From Streptomyces sp. NBC_01788 (GTDB taxonomy: Bacteria; Actinomycetota; Actinomycetes; Streptomycetales; Streptomycetaceae), in NCBI RefSeq assembly GCF_035917575.1, contig NZ_CP109090.1, forward strand, positions 2,108,001 to 2,172,000: DNA of 64,000 nucleotides, written 5' to 3'. Of the stretch, positions 1 through 9,545 are shown piece by piece; the stretch's first letter is position 1; each line of letters opens with the position of its first letter. Made by a program: the position numbers and the translations under genes. The notes beneath the pieces were generated by a model, which saw only the letters and a list, made by a program, of their open reading frames with translations, was not told the DNA's origin and made no database searches.

Positions 1-3000
1 CTCGGTGATGCCGTGGGGCAGGGCATCAGGCACCGAAGGGAAGAAGGCGTTCAGCGGATGGTCCCCGTAACGCGTGTCGGGGATGCTCTCGCCGTTGGAA
101 AGGTGAGAGATCAGCTCCTCGGCGGTCAGCAGGTCGCCGTCGTCGAGAAGGGGAGTCACCCGTGCGGCATCCTCGGTCTTCAGGCCGGGGATCTCCATGA
201 GCCGCGTCCGCAGTTTGGCGGTGGCTGTCGCGTGGGCACGTTCAAGCTCCTCCGACAATGCATCGAGCCGCTGCCGTATGGAAGCAAGGTCAGATTTCGT
301 GGTGAGCGCGGGCGTTTGAAGCCGGTGTTCAAAATCGCGCTCCTCCTCTTCCTTGAAGACGCCGTTGACGCGCGTGCGGCGCAGCGAGTCCTCAAGTTCC
401 CGCCGCTTGCCTTCCAGAGCGGCCACCGTGTTCCGTGCCGCCTCCCGCAATGCAAGATGAACGCTCTCGTCAGTCAACTCTTCATGACCATTCGGGCCAG
501 GTGGCAGCAAACGCATCTCGGAAAGACCCAGGAGATGATCCGCGAGGTCGAACCGTTCAGCCGCCCGATGGCTGTCGATGACGTCCAGCCAGGACCGGTC
601 GGCGGCCTCAACGATGCTCTCGGCGGTCAGCTCCGGTGGAATCACGCGTCCCGTCGCCTCTTCCACCCGCACGCCGGGGAGCTTGAGGAGATCAATGCCA
701 AGGACGACTTCCGCCGAATACTCAGGGGGATCGAGCCTAGCGTCACCCGCCAACAGGTCGAAGGTGCGCCGCAGCGAATCCGCAGCGGCTCGCATGGCGG
801 ACTGGGTGTAAGCGTCGCCGGCGAGCGACTGTACCGCCAGGTCATCCAGTACGTGGTCTCGCAGAGCCAGCACGGCCCCGCGCATCGCCTGGACCTGATC
901 AACGCTCCAGTCGTTCGCTCCGACATCGAGCGCGCGAGCGGCGACGACCCACTTTTCGGCGGTGCGCAGCCGGTCGTTCATCAGTCGGAGCAAGTTCTGC
1001 CTGGCGGGCCCTTCCAGGCGGCTCCTGCTGGATTTCATCAGCCTGCGGTCGACCTCGTTGAGTTCGTCCTGGAGGCCGGAACCGTTGGTCAGCATCCGCA
1101 CTCGGTTCGCGACCTCGTCCAGGCCGTCCCTGTTGTCGTCAGCGGCCTGGCGGAGCAGGCTGCCGATGAGACCGGAGGGTGCGAGCCAGAGCCGGGTGAT
1201 CTCGGTGGCCCGGTTGAACCGGATGCGGGGCAGCTGGTCCAGGCCCTGCCGACATTCTTCGCGGGCCTCTTGGAGGGAGCGTTCCAGTTCGGCTGTGCCA
1301 CGCGCCAGGCTGAGCGGCGGGGAATGCAGCAGCATGGACTGTAGCGCGCACCGGGAAACCTCGTCGGCTACGGACACGAGGCTCGGCGGCAGTACGGCGG
1401 CCACCTGCTGAAGCGGGGCGCTGGTCTCAGCGTCCCCGGTCACAAGGACGATCCGCAGCAGAGCGGCCGTGACGAGAGCCGCGTCCGGGCGGCTTTGGAC
1501 GAGGGCATCAATGTCCATCCCCGCCAGTTCGGCGCGTACCCGCGAGGCGCAGTCTCCGCTGGAGGAACGCAGCGCGAGGGCGTACGCGGAGATCCGCAGG
1601 GCGGCAGTGCGGAATCCGGGCTCGGCATTCTGCTCGGCCAGCGCGGCAGCGGCTCCGTAGCGTTGTTCCGCCACCAAGGGGGCCAGGACAGCCTCCGGAG
1701 AGTCACCTGGCACGAGCGCTGGGCCCGCCTTCACGGCCGTGTCGCCGGTCGGGTGCGGGCCCTGCTGCGACAAGACGGAGTTCGAAGCGGCGGGCTGCGC
1801 GGCCGGGGGGGCAGGCGTCGGCTCGGCGGAACGGGACGACGCATCGGGCTGTGTCGGGTGGTTGACGCGCTGCCGGTCCTCCCCCAGAGCGGGTCCTCGG
1901 CGCGGTCTGGACGCGACGCCGCGGTCCGCAGGAACGGCGGGACGCCCCTTCCCGGTGGTGTGCGAGCCAAGCTCAGTTGTACGGGGGCTCCCGTGCGGGT
2001 GCGGGCCGCCGGGATCGGAGGTGTCAAGGACCCCGTGAGCCCCTACGACTTCGGCGTGGAGCGCTTCGCCAGACTGTGGGTCCGATCCCGTTCCCCCGCT
2101 CGCGCCCGGGGCCACGACCACACCCGTTGCCACGTCCACAGTCGTGTCCGGGCCCGCCTCCGAGCCAGTTTCGGAAGAGGGGGCGAGGTCGGCATCCGGG
2201 GCGGGCCTGAGAGTCAGGCCCCCGTACTGCGCGGCAAGCACGAGGAAGGTGGGGGACTTTGCGGACATCTCCTGGAGAAGCCCGAGGATGTCAGACGAGC
2301 GTTCCTCACCGCTGTGGGCAAGTTCCACCATTCTCAGCAGCATCCCGAGAGCCTCGGCGTCCGACCGGTCCTGCTGGGACCAATCGGCTCGGGCCAACAG
2401 TGCACGGGCGGCCTCCCGAGCTTCGGACACGACGACAGAGGATACGGTGGCCCCCGGAGCGCGGCGTAGCTCGTCTACGTCGGCAAGCCGGATGCGCAGT
2501 GCTTCGGAAGCGAGTGTCTCGACCACCGACACCGTGCGTTTCCGCAGGCTTCCAAGGTCGGGTGCGGGCTCCGCACCGTAGGCCCTGAGTCCTGCCAGTG
2601 CGTCGTCGAATGCCGCGGTGAGCTCGTGGAGTGAAACGAGGTCCGCGTCGGCCGGCCGGATCTGCGCGGACACCGAGCCAGCGAGCCGTCGGACCGGCTC
2701 GCGAGCGGCTGTCAGCGCTTGTTCCACACGCTCGACGGCTGCGGTGAGCGCGGCAGCGTGGGGCTGCAGCCCCACGGCCCCGTCGTGGTCCACAGGATCC
2801 TCCAGGGCTGCGGCCATGGCCGGTTCCGCCCCAGTGTCGGTGGATTCTTCCTCTCCTCGCAGGGGCTGAGGTGCTGGGGCCAGTTCCGCCACCCGTTGGG
2901 CGGCCTCACGCACCGACGAAATCGATTTGATGGACAAACTGTCTGTCATCCAAGACTGGTTGAGAGCCCAGAGCCACAGCGGCGCATCCTCTGCACTGAC

Positions 3001-3456
3001 CCGCAGATGTGACCACCCGGCCAGCCGGAGAAGGCCCGGACTCCAGCGCCGGGTCAATGGTTCCGTCGAGTCGGCGGCCAGCAACAGGTCGTTCAGGAGC
3101 GGCTGGGTTAAGTGAGTCGCGGCATGCCGCGACTTGGCAGAGGAGGGGTCTCGCCTCATCCGCGTAAGCACATCCCGGCACAAGGCCGGACTCACGCGGG
3201 TGCCCGCTACCGGGATCCGCAGCGCGCCGAGGATGTGTCGTCGCCACTGCATCGGCATGGAGTTCAACGCATATTCGATGTCAGCCTGTTGAAGCCGTTC
3301 AATGGCCGCGCCAACCGGCGAGGGCATGATACGGAGCGCTTGTGCCAGCGCCTCCAAGGCATCGGTGAGAGCCGGCGCATCCGACGCGTCCTCCACCACG
3401 GAGAACGGCACGTCCAACTCTTCGCACAGGTGCATTCCACTACGGGGTGATGTCAC
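1..3456 (-). CDS. Large protein of unknown function, 3' part beyond window
   Basis: This reading frame stays open from a GTG at 3456 to the window edge, giving at least 1152 codons with no stop. The GTG has a strong ribosome site (AGGAG, 3462-3466, about five bases away), better than the ATG at 3435. I see a helical N-terminal part (residues about 1-425), a Pro/Gly/Ser/Ala-rich linker (about 427-580), then a long helical region with charged, coiled-coil-like stretches near residues 995-1080. No membrane segment, Walker motif or nuclease motif is visible in the part present. It follows the 787-residue gene on the same strand after 36 bases, so they probably form one operon. I do not recognise the family. 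A role in defence or conflict is only a guess from the accessory setting beside mobile DNA. Confidence 0.8.
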   Translation of the reverse strand, partial: MTSPRSGMHLCEELDVPFSVVEDASDAPALTDALEALAQALRIMPSPVGAAIERLQQADIEYALNSMPMQWRRHILGALRIPVAGTRVSPALCRDVLTRMRRDPSSAKSRHAATHLTQPLLNDLLLAADSTEPLTRRWSPGLLRLAGWSHLRVSAEDAPLWLWALNQSWMTDSLSIKSISSVREAAQRVAELAPAPQPLRGEEESTDTGAEPAMAAALEDPVDHDGAVGLQPHAAALTAAVERVEQALTAAREPVRRLAGSVSAQIRPADADLVSLHELTAAFDDALAGLRAYGAEPAPDLGSLRKRTVSVVETLASEALRIRLADVDELRRAPGATVSSVVVSEAREAARALLARADWSQQDRSDAEALGMLLRMVELAHSGEERSSDILGLLQEMSAKSPTFLVLAAQYGGLTLRPAPDADLAPSSETGSEAGPDTTVDVATGVVVAPGASGGTGSDPQSGEALHAEVVGAHGVLDTSDPGGPHPHGSPRTTELGSHTTGKGRPAVPADRGVASRPRRGPALGEDRQRVNHPTQPDASSRSAEPTPAPPAAQPAASNSVLSQQGPHPTGDTAVKAGPALVPGDSPEAVLAPLVAEQRYGAAAALAEQNAEPGFRTAALRISAYALALRSSSGDCASRVRAELAGMDIDALVQSRPDAALVTAALLRIVLVTGDAETSAPLQQVAAVLPPSLVSVADEVSRCALQSMLLHSPPLSLARGTAELERSLQEAREECRQGLDQLPRIRFNRATEITRLWLAPSGLIGSLLRQAADDNRDGLDEVANRVRMLTNGSGLQDELNEVDRRLMKSSRSRLEGPARQNLLRLMNDRLRTAEKWVVAARALDVGANDWSVDQVQAMRGAVLALRDHVLDDLAVQSLAGDAYTQSAMRAAADSLRRTFDLLAGDARLDPPEYSAEVVLGIDLLKLPGVRVEEATGRVIPPELTAESIVEAADRSWLDVIDSHRAAERFDLADHLLGLSEMRLLPPGPNGHEELTDESVHLALREAARNTVAALEGKRRELEDSLRRTRVNGVFKEEEERDFEHRLQTPALTTKSDLASIRQRLDALSEELERAHATATAKLRTRLMEIPGLKTEDAARVTPLLDDGDLLTAEELISHLSNGESIPDTRYGDHPLNAFFPSVPDALPHGITE

Positions 3457-3492
3457 ACAAACTCCTGCGAGCTGATTTGCTGGGACTGGCGG

Positions 3493-5856
3493 TCAGGAGC
3501 CCCGTTGATGCGGCCGTACGTAGGTGTAGCCGGGGGGCAGCTCAGGGCTGCCGACGAGGCCGAACTTCAGAAAGTCCTGTCGGAACAAGCGTCGCTGTTC
3601 CGGGCTCGCTTCGTACCCCAAATGGCCTATGTAGCGCAAAAATCCGGGCACGTGGTGCACGGCCTTCGCACGAACCGGCGACGTGCCGTCCTCCGTCTCC
3701 CTGTGCCCTCTGGGTCGGCCTTCCACCACCTGCGGGGTGTAGCAGAGCAGTTCGATGATGCGTTCGCCGAGTCGTGCCGGATAATGCGGCCGCCCATCGT
3801 CGCCCCGGCTGCCACGCAAGCGGGTCAGTGCTCCGGCGGCGAGTAGTTCAACCACCGCCGCGCCCACGCGCTCGGCCGTAGGGTCCTCTGTGGCATCGGT
3901 CATGACCAGTGGCAGGGTGAGGGCTAGCAGTTCACGGGCCAGCATGGCCCGGCCGACGACATCCAGCAGGCCGAACCTACGAACCGCCGTCATGACCAGC
4001 CACCGGGTGCGGCCGATGGGTGTGTCATCCGGTGGCCATCGCCATGCAGCATCCCTCGTGTGCACCCGCTGGTCGTACCGGTGGTCGATCGATTCCCGGT
4101 CGACGGTCCTTGGCCGAAGCAGCGCGGTCGTCCTCGCTTCCACGGTCCGGCTGCCGCGCTGCCAGGCGAGGTCGAGCAGGATGCCGGGGAAGCAGGTGGA
4201 CGGCCAGTGCAATCCGACGAGCCGTCCCTCCTCGTCCATCCGAACACACTGTACGGACGACGGATGACCGTCGTGTTCCAGGCGGAAGATGACATCCGGA
4301 CTCGGACCCGACCGCAGAAACGAACCGTCGAGTGGAGCGCGGCCCGCCAGTTCGGCACTGCCCTGCCCGGTCGTCACGGCCGGAGGCATCGGCAAGTACC
4401 CGCCCTCCAGTTGTCGGGTACGCAGGGGCTGCTGCCACTCCAGCCGGCCAGGCCCCTCGTGAACCAGAACGGGTTCCCCTAGATCGGGCTCGTCCGGCCA
4501 CAGCATCACGGGATACGGAGCTCCGGGATCCGGTGTCACCATGGGTGCCGCCGGAGCCTGGAGCTCTCGACACTCCGCCCAACCCTGCCCCGCTGGCTCC
4601 TCCGAGACCCCCCGTAGCACCTCCGACGCCGCATCACCCCCCGAGTGCTCGGCCCGCCACACTCCGCCGCCTTGCCAGCGGTCGTCAAGAGCGACCCGTA
4701 CGCCGGTGGGTAACAGACCCGTCTTCTCATCGGCTTCACGCCCTACGTAGTCCATCAGTACGGCGTTGGCGTGAAGGACGGCCGACGGGTATCTCGTGCC
4801 CCGCATCAGCCTCGCGGCCTCCGGCAGGGAACACAGTGCGGGCCCGAGAGCGGTGTAGACCGGCCGCCTCCGTGCCGCTGTCCCGCGGCTAGCAATCGGC
4901 GCAGCGCCGCGCGCCACGGACCGAGCGAGTGTCTCTAGGGCGTCACGTCCCAGCGGCCCTCCGTCGTCAAGGCGGTCCGCCATCGAGGCGCGAGTGAAGG
5001 CGTACTCTCCCCACAGGCGAATTTCAGGCAGCGACACAAGAGCACGCCGGACCACGTTCACAAGGTTCCGCAGTCCGGCCTCCTTGTCCTGCTGAGTAGC
5101 ACCTGGAGGCAGCATCAAGGGCAGCGGCATGGGGGCGAGTGAGCTGTCCAGCTGGTCCCTGCCGCGCGTCATGAGGTAGCGCAGGTAGTACGACGTGTCG
5201 TCGAGGTCGCTCTCGGGCAGGCCGTCGCCGGACCGGTCGTACAGACTGTTGACGACCAGAGACCCGTGCGCGTCGATGGTGCCGCGGCGCCTCAGCCTCT
5301 GCAGGCGCGTACCAGAAGCAGCCAGCCCGGGCCCGAATGCGTCGGCGTCGAAGACCAATCGCTCGCGCAGGGACGCGGCCTTCGTCCCGTCGACCAAGTC
5401 CGGACCCTGGGCTCCAGCGGGGGCACCCGACAGCCAGCCCGGAACATCCCCCTCGATACCGAGTGCCTCGTGGGCACCCTCCTTGTAGACGATCTCCGCA
5501 GGCAACAGATCGCCGCCGGTCCGTACATTGATCATCGCGCCAACCGGGAGCGCCTCCATGTCGTCGCCGAGGGCAACCGAGGGGAAGTCACCGATGTCTA
5601 GCGGCCCCCCGGCGTATCCGGCGGCATCCGTATCGAAGCCGAAGTACACGGCGTTGAAGGCAACCGCGACGTGGACGGGAGCGGCTCGCCGCTCAACGAG
5701 AGCAAGGAGGTAACGACGCAGCCGCGCTTCATCCTTTGGCTCGCCGACTCCCGGCCTGATCATCCAGGGAGTGATCAGTGGAGGATCTACATATGGCCGC
5801 CAAACCCCGTCCGAAGTTCCCTCCGTCGAAGCTCCGGCCTCCGGTGTTGTTCGCAT
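3493..5856 (-). CDS. Protein of unknown function, 787 aa, first gene of left-edge operon
   Basis: The ORF starts at ATG 5856, preceded by a GAGGG ribosome site, and codes for a soluble-looking 787-residue protein. There is no signal peptide, membrane span or recognisable P-loop. The C-terminal quarter is rich in Arg/His and ends in a distinctive segment containing PGYTYVRPHQRG, just after a stretch reading HHVPGFLRYIGHLGYEAS. The middle part alternates charged helices with Pro-rich loops. The large gene begins 36 bases downstream on the same strand, so the two are likely co-transcribed. Codon choice is GC-rich and Streptomyces-like, so the gene is at home in this genus. I cannot assign a family. 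Two-gene operons with a very large partner next to toxin remnants and insertion sequences are common in defence islands, but that is inference. Confidence 0.75.
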   Translation of the reverse strand: MRTTPEAGASTEGTSDGVWRPYVDPPLITPWMIRPGVGEPKDEARLRRYLLALVERRAAPVHVAVAFNAVYFGFDTDAAGYAGGPLDIGDFPSVALGDDMEALPVGAMINVRTGGDLLPAEIVYKEGAHEALGIEGDVPGWLSGAPAGAQGPDLVDGTKAASLRERLVFDADAFGPGLAASGTRLQRLRRRGTIDAHGSLVVNSLYDRSGDGLPESDLDDTSYYLRYLMTRGRDQLDSSLAPMPLPLMLPPGATQQDKEAGLRNLVNVVRRALVSLPEIRLWGEYAFTRASMADRLDDGGPLGRDALETLARSVARGAAPIASRGTAARRRPVYTALGPALCSLPEAARLMRGTRYPSAVLHANAVLMDYVGREADEKTGLLPTGVRVALDDRWQGGGVWRAEHSGGDAASEVLRGVSEEPAGQGWAECRELQAPAAPMVTPDPGAPYPVMLWPDEPDLGEPVLVHEGPGRLEWQQPLRTRQLEGGYLPMPPAVTTGQGSAELAGRAPLDGSFLRSGPSPDVIFRLEHDGHPSSVQCVRMDEEGRLVGLHWPSTCFPGILLDLAWQRGSRTVEARTTALLRPRTVDRESIDHRYDQRVHTRDAAWRWPPDDTPIGRTRWLVMTAVRRFGLLDVVGRAMLARELLALTLPLVMTDATEDPTAERVGAAVVELLAAGALTRLRGSRGDDGRPHYPARLGERIIELLCYTPQVVEGRPRGHRETEDGTSPVRAKAVHHVPGFLRYIGHLGYEASPEQRRLFRQDFLKFGLVGSPELPPGYTYVRPHQRGS

Positions 5857-5905
5857 GTGCCCTCATACTCACGCCTCGCCGGAATAAAGAAAAGGGCCGG
5901 GACTC

Positions 5906-6160
5906 GTGCATATGCGCCTCTTGGCCGCCCAACGAGACGCAGTCGCAGTTGATCAGCCTGTCATGGCGGGGGGCGATCCAGTCGCCGGCGAGAAGGTGCG
6001 ACTGAAGATCGTGACCAGAAATTTAAGGCACATGCACGCCATCGACGCCACGGTCGCCGAGGTCGCACTGGGCCAGCCGAAACCGGTCACCCTCCTGACG
6101 TTCGACAGCGACGACATGACCAAGCTCTGCGGCGACCGGGTCCGCATCATCCCTCTCTGA
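5906..6160 (+). pseudogene. Remnant of a PIN-domain toxin (C-terminal part)
   Basis: The last 45 or so codons read HAIDATVAEVALGQPKP followed by VTLLTFDSDDMTKLCGDRV, ending IIPL. This resembles the C-terminal half of small PIN-domain ribonuclease toxins of actinomycetes: the conserved Asp of a D-A-x-V-A helix, then the T-x-D-x-x-D-hydrophobic strand. A complete PIN protein is about 130 residues. Here the N-terminal acidic residues and first strand are missing and the sequence before about 5960 does not look like one, so the gene appears truncated. No antitoxin is seen next to it. The chosen ATG is simply the first in frame; translation is doubtful. Confidence 0.5.
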
Positions 6161-6303
6161 CCCGCCAGCCCACCCGGAACAGGCCCCTACCGGGGCGCGT
6201 GCCCCATCCGTGCCCAGCGGAGCGGACAACAACGGTCAGGTGCGGTTCCCAGAGCCCGTACCCAAACACCCCACCCAACGGGAAAGCGCAAGTCAGAGCT
6301 TCT

Positions 6304-6323
6304 CTAACCTCGCGCTTTCATGA
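6304..6323. repeat. Left end of IS1380-family element: CTAA target copy plus inverted repeat
   Basis: CTAA (6304-6307) is the left target-site copy. The element's inverted repeat starts at 6308 with CCTCGCGCTTTCATGA, which matches the reversed right end at 13 of 16 positions. Both the IR beginning with CCT and a four-base duplication are what I expect for IS1380-family elements. Confidence 0.75.
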
Positions 6324-6429
6324 AGCGGGCTGTCCGGCAGGTGGTCACACAAACAGAAAGGGCCTCTGACCAGCAAGAATGAGGATTGTCTAGGTCCCTG
6401 TTCCCGCTGAATCCAGAGGCACTTTCCAG

Positions 6430-7371
6430 GTGAAGAAGCCTACCGGCTCCTATCCCCATGTCCGCGTCCAGGGGGACGGCCGGGCCGTGGTCTCGCAGGC
6501 CGGTTCGGTCCTGCTGGTCGAAACTGTACGCAAGAGTGGCCTTGACCAGGCCATCTCCGCGGCCCTGGCCCCATGGCGCAAGCCCCGGGCCGTCCACGAC
6601 GCCGGCAAGATACTCGTGGACCTCGCGCTGGCGGTCGCGCTCGGCGGGGACTGCCTTGCGGACATCGCGATGCTGCGGGCCGAGCCGGCCGTGTTCGGGC
6701 CGGTCGCCTCCGATCCGACGGTCTCCCGCCTGATCGACACCCTGGCCGCCTCGAGCGAGAAGGCGCTCACGGCGATCCGCGCCGCACGTTCCGAAGTACG
6801 CCGACACGTCTGGGGATTGGCCGGTGACCGGGCTCCGGATGCCGGCGGACAGGTGACCGTGGACCTGGACGGGGTGCTGGTCCTCGCCCACTCCGACAAG
6901 CAGGACGCGGCCCCGACCTGGAAGAAGAGCTACGGCCACCACCCGCTGATGGGTTTCGTCGACCACGGGCCGGGCGGGACCGGCGAACCCGTCGCCGCGC
7001 TCCTCCGTCCAGGGAACGCGGGCTCGAACACGGCCGCCGACCACATCACCGCCACCCGTCTCGCCCTGGCGCAACTGCCGAAGAAGTACCGGCGGGGCCG
7101 GCGGACTCTGATCCGCTGTGATTCCGCGGGCGGGACCCATGAGTTCGTGGCCTGGCTCGCCCAACGTGGGCGGTGGCTGTCCTACTCGGTCGGCATGGTG
7201 ATCACCGAGGCCATCCACCAGTACGTTCTTCGGGTCCCGGCCTCGGCCTGGACTCCGGCCGTCGAGTCGGACGGCGAGGTCCGTGACGGGGCCTGGGTCG
7301 CCGAACTCACCGGGGACCTTCTCGCCGACTGGCCGAAGGGCATGCGCCTGATCGTCCGCAAGGAACGTCCG
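6430..7371 (+). CDS. IS1380-family transposase, 5' exon (residues 1-314)
   Basis: This exon starts at a GTG and encodes the N-terminal DNA-binding region and the first part of the RNase H-like catalytic fold. The motif VTVDLDG (Asp145/Asp147) and IRCDSAG (Asp231) supply the first two acidic catalytic residues. The exon ends after Pro314 at base 7371, where the intron begins with GTGCG. If unspliced, the frame runs 54 bases into the intron and stops at 7425, giving a 331-residue protein that lacks the catalytic Glu. The remaining 144 residues are in frame at 9546-9980, so splicing would restore a 458-residue enzyme, the normal length. Confidence 0.85.
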
Positions 7372-7959
7372 GTGCGCCGTGAGGCGCTGTTGATTCGAAC
7401 GGAGGTGGGAGACCTTCGTCGCTGATCCTGTCGCAGCAGGACGGTGGAGCTGAGGGCAGTCCGATCCGGGTGGTGCCGGTGAAGGCGGGAAGCGGCCCTG
7501 ACAAAGCCGGGACGTGTCAGCACTGCCAGATGGTGCGGGTCCGGCGAGCGGGACGGAAAGGAGTACGAGAGGAACCGGCGTTTACGTCCCTTCATCTTGC
7601 ACCGGCTCGAATCTGGCGGATATGGGCCGGGGGCGGTGCGCAACCCACCGGATATCGGCGGGTAACTCCTGGGCCAGATAGGACGGCTGGCCGGGAGACC
7701 ACGGTGAAGTGCTGCGGGGTAGCCGTGGTGATGCCGCAGGGGCAGAGTCGGGCTCCTCCTCCGTCGAGCGAATCACAGTGAACACGGGAACCATCCGGGT
7801 CTTGCCACCCGGCCGGGCCGCCAGCCCGGTCGGGTGGCTAAGCGCACCGACCGCTGACCGGGCCGGGATGGGGCGGAGCCGTCGTAGTACTCCGAGCCGG
7901 GGAAAGCCCGGTCACATGGGGAAGGACGGCAGCGGTTTCGAGAAGGGAAGGAGGCTGCA

Positions 7960-9432
7960 ATGTCGAAAGACGCGCCGGTGAACATCGGCGCCGTGAACGC
8001 GACGGACCCGGTGGGGCCGCGCGTTCGGGTATCGAGGATGCAGGCCAAGCTTCACCGTTGGGCGGCGGCCGATCCCGGCCGCAGGTTCGACGACCTGTTC
8101 AACTTCGTGCACGATCCGGCGACGCTGTTGGTGGCGTTCGATCGGGTTGCGGGCAACACCGGCGCGAAAACTCCCGGAGTCGACGGCCTGACCGTCACCG
8201 ACATTGAGGAGATCGCCGGGATGTCCGGGTTCCTGGACGACCTGCGAACCCAGTTGAAGGACGGATCATTTCGTCCGCTTCCGGTGCGGGAACGCAAGAT
8301 CCCCAAGCCGAGTGGCAGCGGAAAAGTCCGGAAGCTGGGAATCCCGACCATCGCGGATCGGGTGGTCCAGGCGGCGCTGAAGCTGGTGCTGGAGCCGATC
8401 TTCGAGGCCGGCTTCCTGCCGGTCTCATACGGGTTCCGGCCGAAGCGACGGGCACACGATGCAGTCGCGGAGATTCAGTACTTCGGCACCAAAGGCTACC
8501 GCTGGGTGCTGGATGCGGATATCGAAGCGTGTTTCGACTCGATCGACCACACGGCCCTCATGGACCGGGTGCGGACTCGGGTGAAGGACAAGCATGTGCT
8601 GTTGCTGGTCAAGGCGTTCCTCAAGGCCGGGGTCATGACCGAAACCGGTCACCTCGAGGACAACCCGACTGGCACGCCGCAAGGAGGCATCCTGTCGCCG
8701 CTGCTGGCCAACATCGCTCTGAGCGCGCTCGATGAGCACGTCCACGGGCCGTGGCGGCCGGGCAGGGCGATGGGAAGCCCCGTAAGTCGCGCCCTCCGCC
8801 GTCGGAGGGGATTGCCGAACTGGCGGATCATCCGCTACGCGGACGATTTCGTCGTGCTCGTGTTCGGCAGTCGCGACGATGCGAAAATCCTGCACGAGGA
8901 AATCGCTGATGTGCTCGTGCCGCTGGGACTTCGGTTCTCCGGAGCCAAGACCCGCATCGTGCATATGAGTGAAGGGGTCGACTTCCTTGGGTTCCGCCTC
9001 CAGTGGAAACGCAAGCGAGGTACGGACAAGTGGTACGTCTACACCTTCATCGCCGACCGGCCCATCCGGTCCCTGAAGGACAAGATCCGTGCCCTGACAC
9101 CCAGGTTGTCGCAACAGCCACCCAGGGACGTGCTGAGACGGCTCAACCGGATCACGCGCGGCTGGTCCAACTACTTCAGATACGCAGTCGCCAAGAGCAC
9201 CATGCAAACCCTCGCCATTTTCGTCTGGCGGCGGGTTGCCCGGTGGTGGATGCGGCTGCACCGCTGGAGCTGGACCGACCTGCGAAGGCACCTCACCGAC
9301 CACGCCGGCCGGTGGCGAATGCCTTCATCAGACGGGATCGAACTGTTCAACCTCGGCCGGGTACCAACCGAGCGATACCGGTACCGCGGCAACAAGATCC
9401 CAAACTCCTGGACCCTGGCCAACCACGCCTGA
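7960..9432 (+). CDS. ltrA: Group II intron reverse transcriptase/maturase
   Basis: This 490-residue protein helps its intron fold and splice and copies it into new DNA sites. It has reverse-transcriptase blocks in order: VLDADIEACFDSIDH (about residues 185-199), the NPTGTPQGGILSPLLAN segment, and the catalytic IRYADDFVV. It then has the maturase (group II intron, X) region with GWSNYFRYAV. I see no HNH endonuclease motif at the C terminus, so it may depend on single-stranded or nicked targets. The start has an AAGGAGG ribosome site at 7948-7954, five bases upstream. It lies wholly inside the intron, in the domain IV position, and no frameshift is seen, so the intron may be active. Confidence 0.93.
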   Translation: MSKDAPVNIGAVNATDPVGPRVRVSRMQAKLHRWAAADPGRRFDDLFNFVHDPATLLVAFDRVAGNTGAKTPGVDGLTVTDIEEIAGMSGFLDDLRTQLKDGSFRPLPVRERKIPKPSGSGKVRKLGIPTIADRVVQAALKLVLEPIFEAGFLPVSYGFRPKRRAHDAVAEIQYFGTKGYRWVLDADIEACFDSIDHTALMDRVRTRVKDKHVLLLVKAFLKAGVMTETGHLEDNPTGTPQGGILSPLLANIALSALDEHVHGPWRPGRAMGSPVSRALRRRRGLPNWRIIRYADDFVVLVFGSRDDAKILHEEIADVLVPLGLRFSGAKTRIVHMSEGVDFLGFRLQWKRKRGTDKWYVYTFIADRPIRSLKDKIRALTPRLSQQPPRDVLRRLNRITRGWSNYFRYAVAKSTMQTLAIFVWRRVARWWMRLHRWSWTDLRRHLTDHAGRWRMPSSDGIELFNLGRVPTERYRYRGNKIPNSWTLANHA

Positions 9433-9448
9433 GGGCAGAGACCGTGGA

Positions 9449-9482
9449 GAGCCCGGTGCGTGGAAACGCGCACGCCGGGTTC
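9449..9482 (+). ncRNA. Group II intron domain V
   Basis: This 34-base hairpin begins GAGCCCGG, has a GGAAAC tetraloop segment at its tip and closes with CCGGGTTC, with a small bulge in the stem. It matches the domain V shape, including the catalytic AGC near its 5' side. It lies 17 bases after the maturase stop and is followed by a GC-rich helix that fits domain VI. Confidence 0.85.
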
Positions 9483-9545
9483 GGCGAGCGGCCCGCAGAA
9501 ACGGACCGGTGGCGACACCGACACCCCGCTGCGGGCCGACTCAAC

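Larger units (their letters stand above)
7372..9545 (+). mobile_element. Group II intron inside the IS transposase gene
   Basis: The intron begins with the group II 5' signature GTGCG directly after transposase codon 314 and ends with ..TCAAC before codon 315. It contains a maturase/reverse transcriptase gene (7960-9432), a domain V hairpin (9449-9482) and a domain VI-like helix (arms about 9489-9499 and 9528-9538) with a candidate branch adenosine near 9539. The exons flanking it join in phase, so the boundaries are supported by protein continuity as well as by the intron ends. It runs in the same direction as the host gene, as required for splicing. The 588 bases before the maturase gene should form domains I-IV; I have not folded them. 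Confidence 0.88.

Noticed and set aside
13..1344. Open frame of 443 codons on the + strand
   Set aside because: It is antisense to the large leftward gene, lacks recognisable domains and is explained by GC-rich codon bias on the opposite strand.
1495..2469. Open frame of 324 codons on the + strand
   Set aside because: Antisense to the large leftward gene; Arg/Gly-rich composition typical of a shadow frame.
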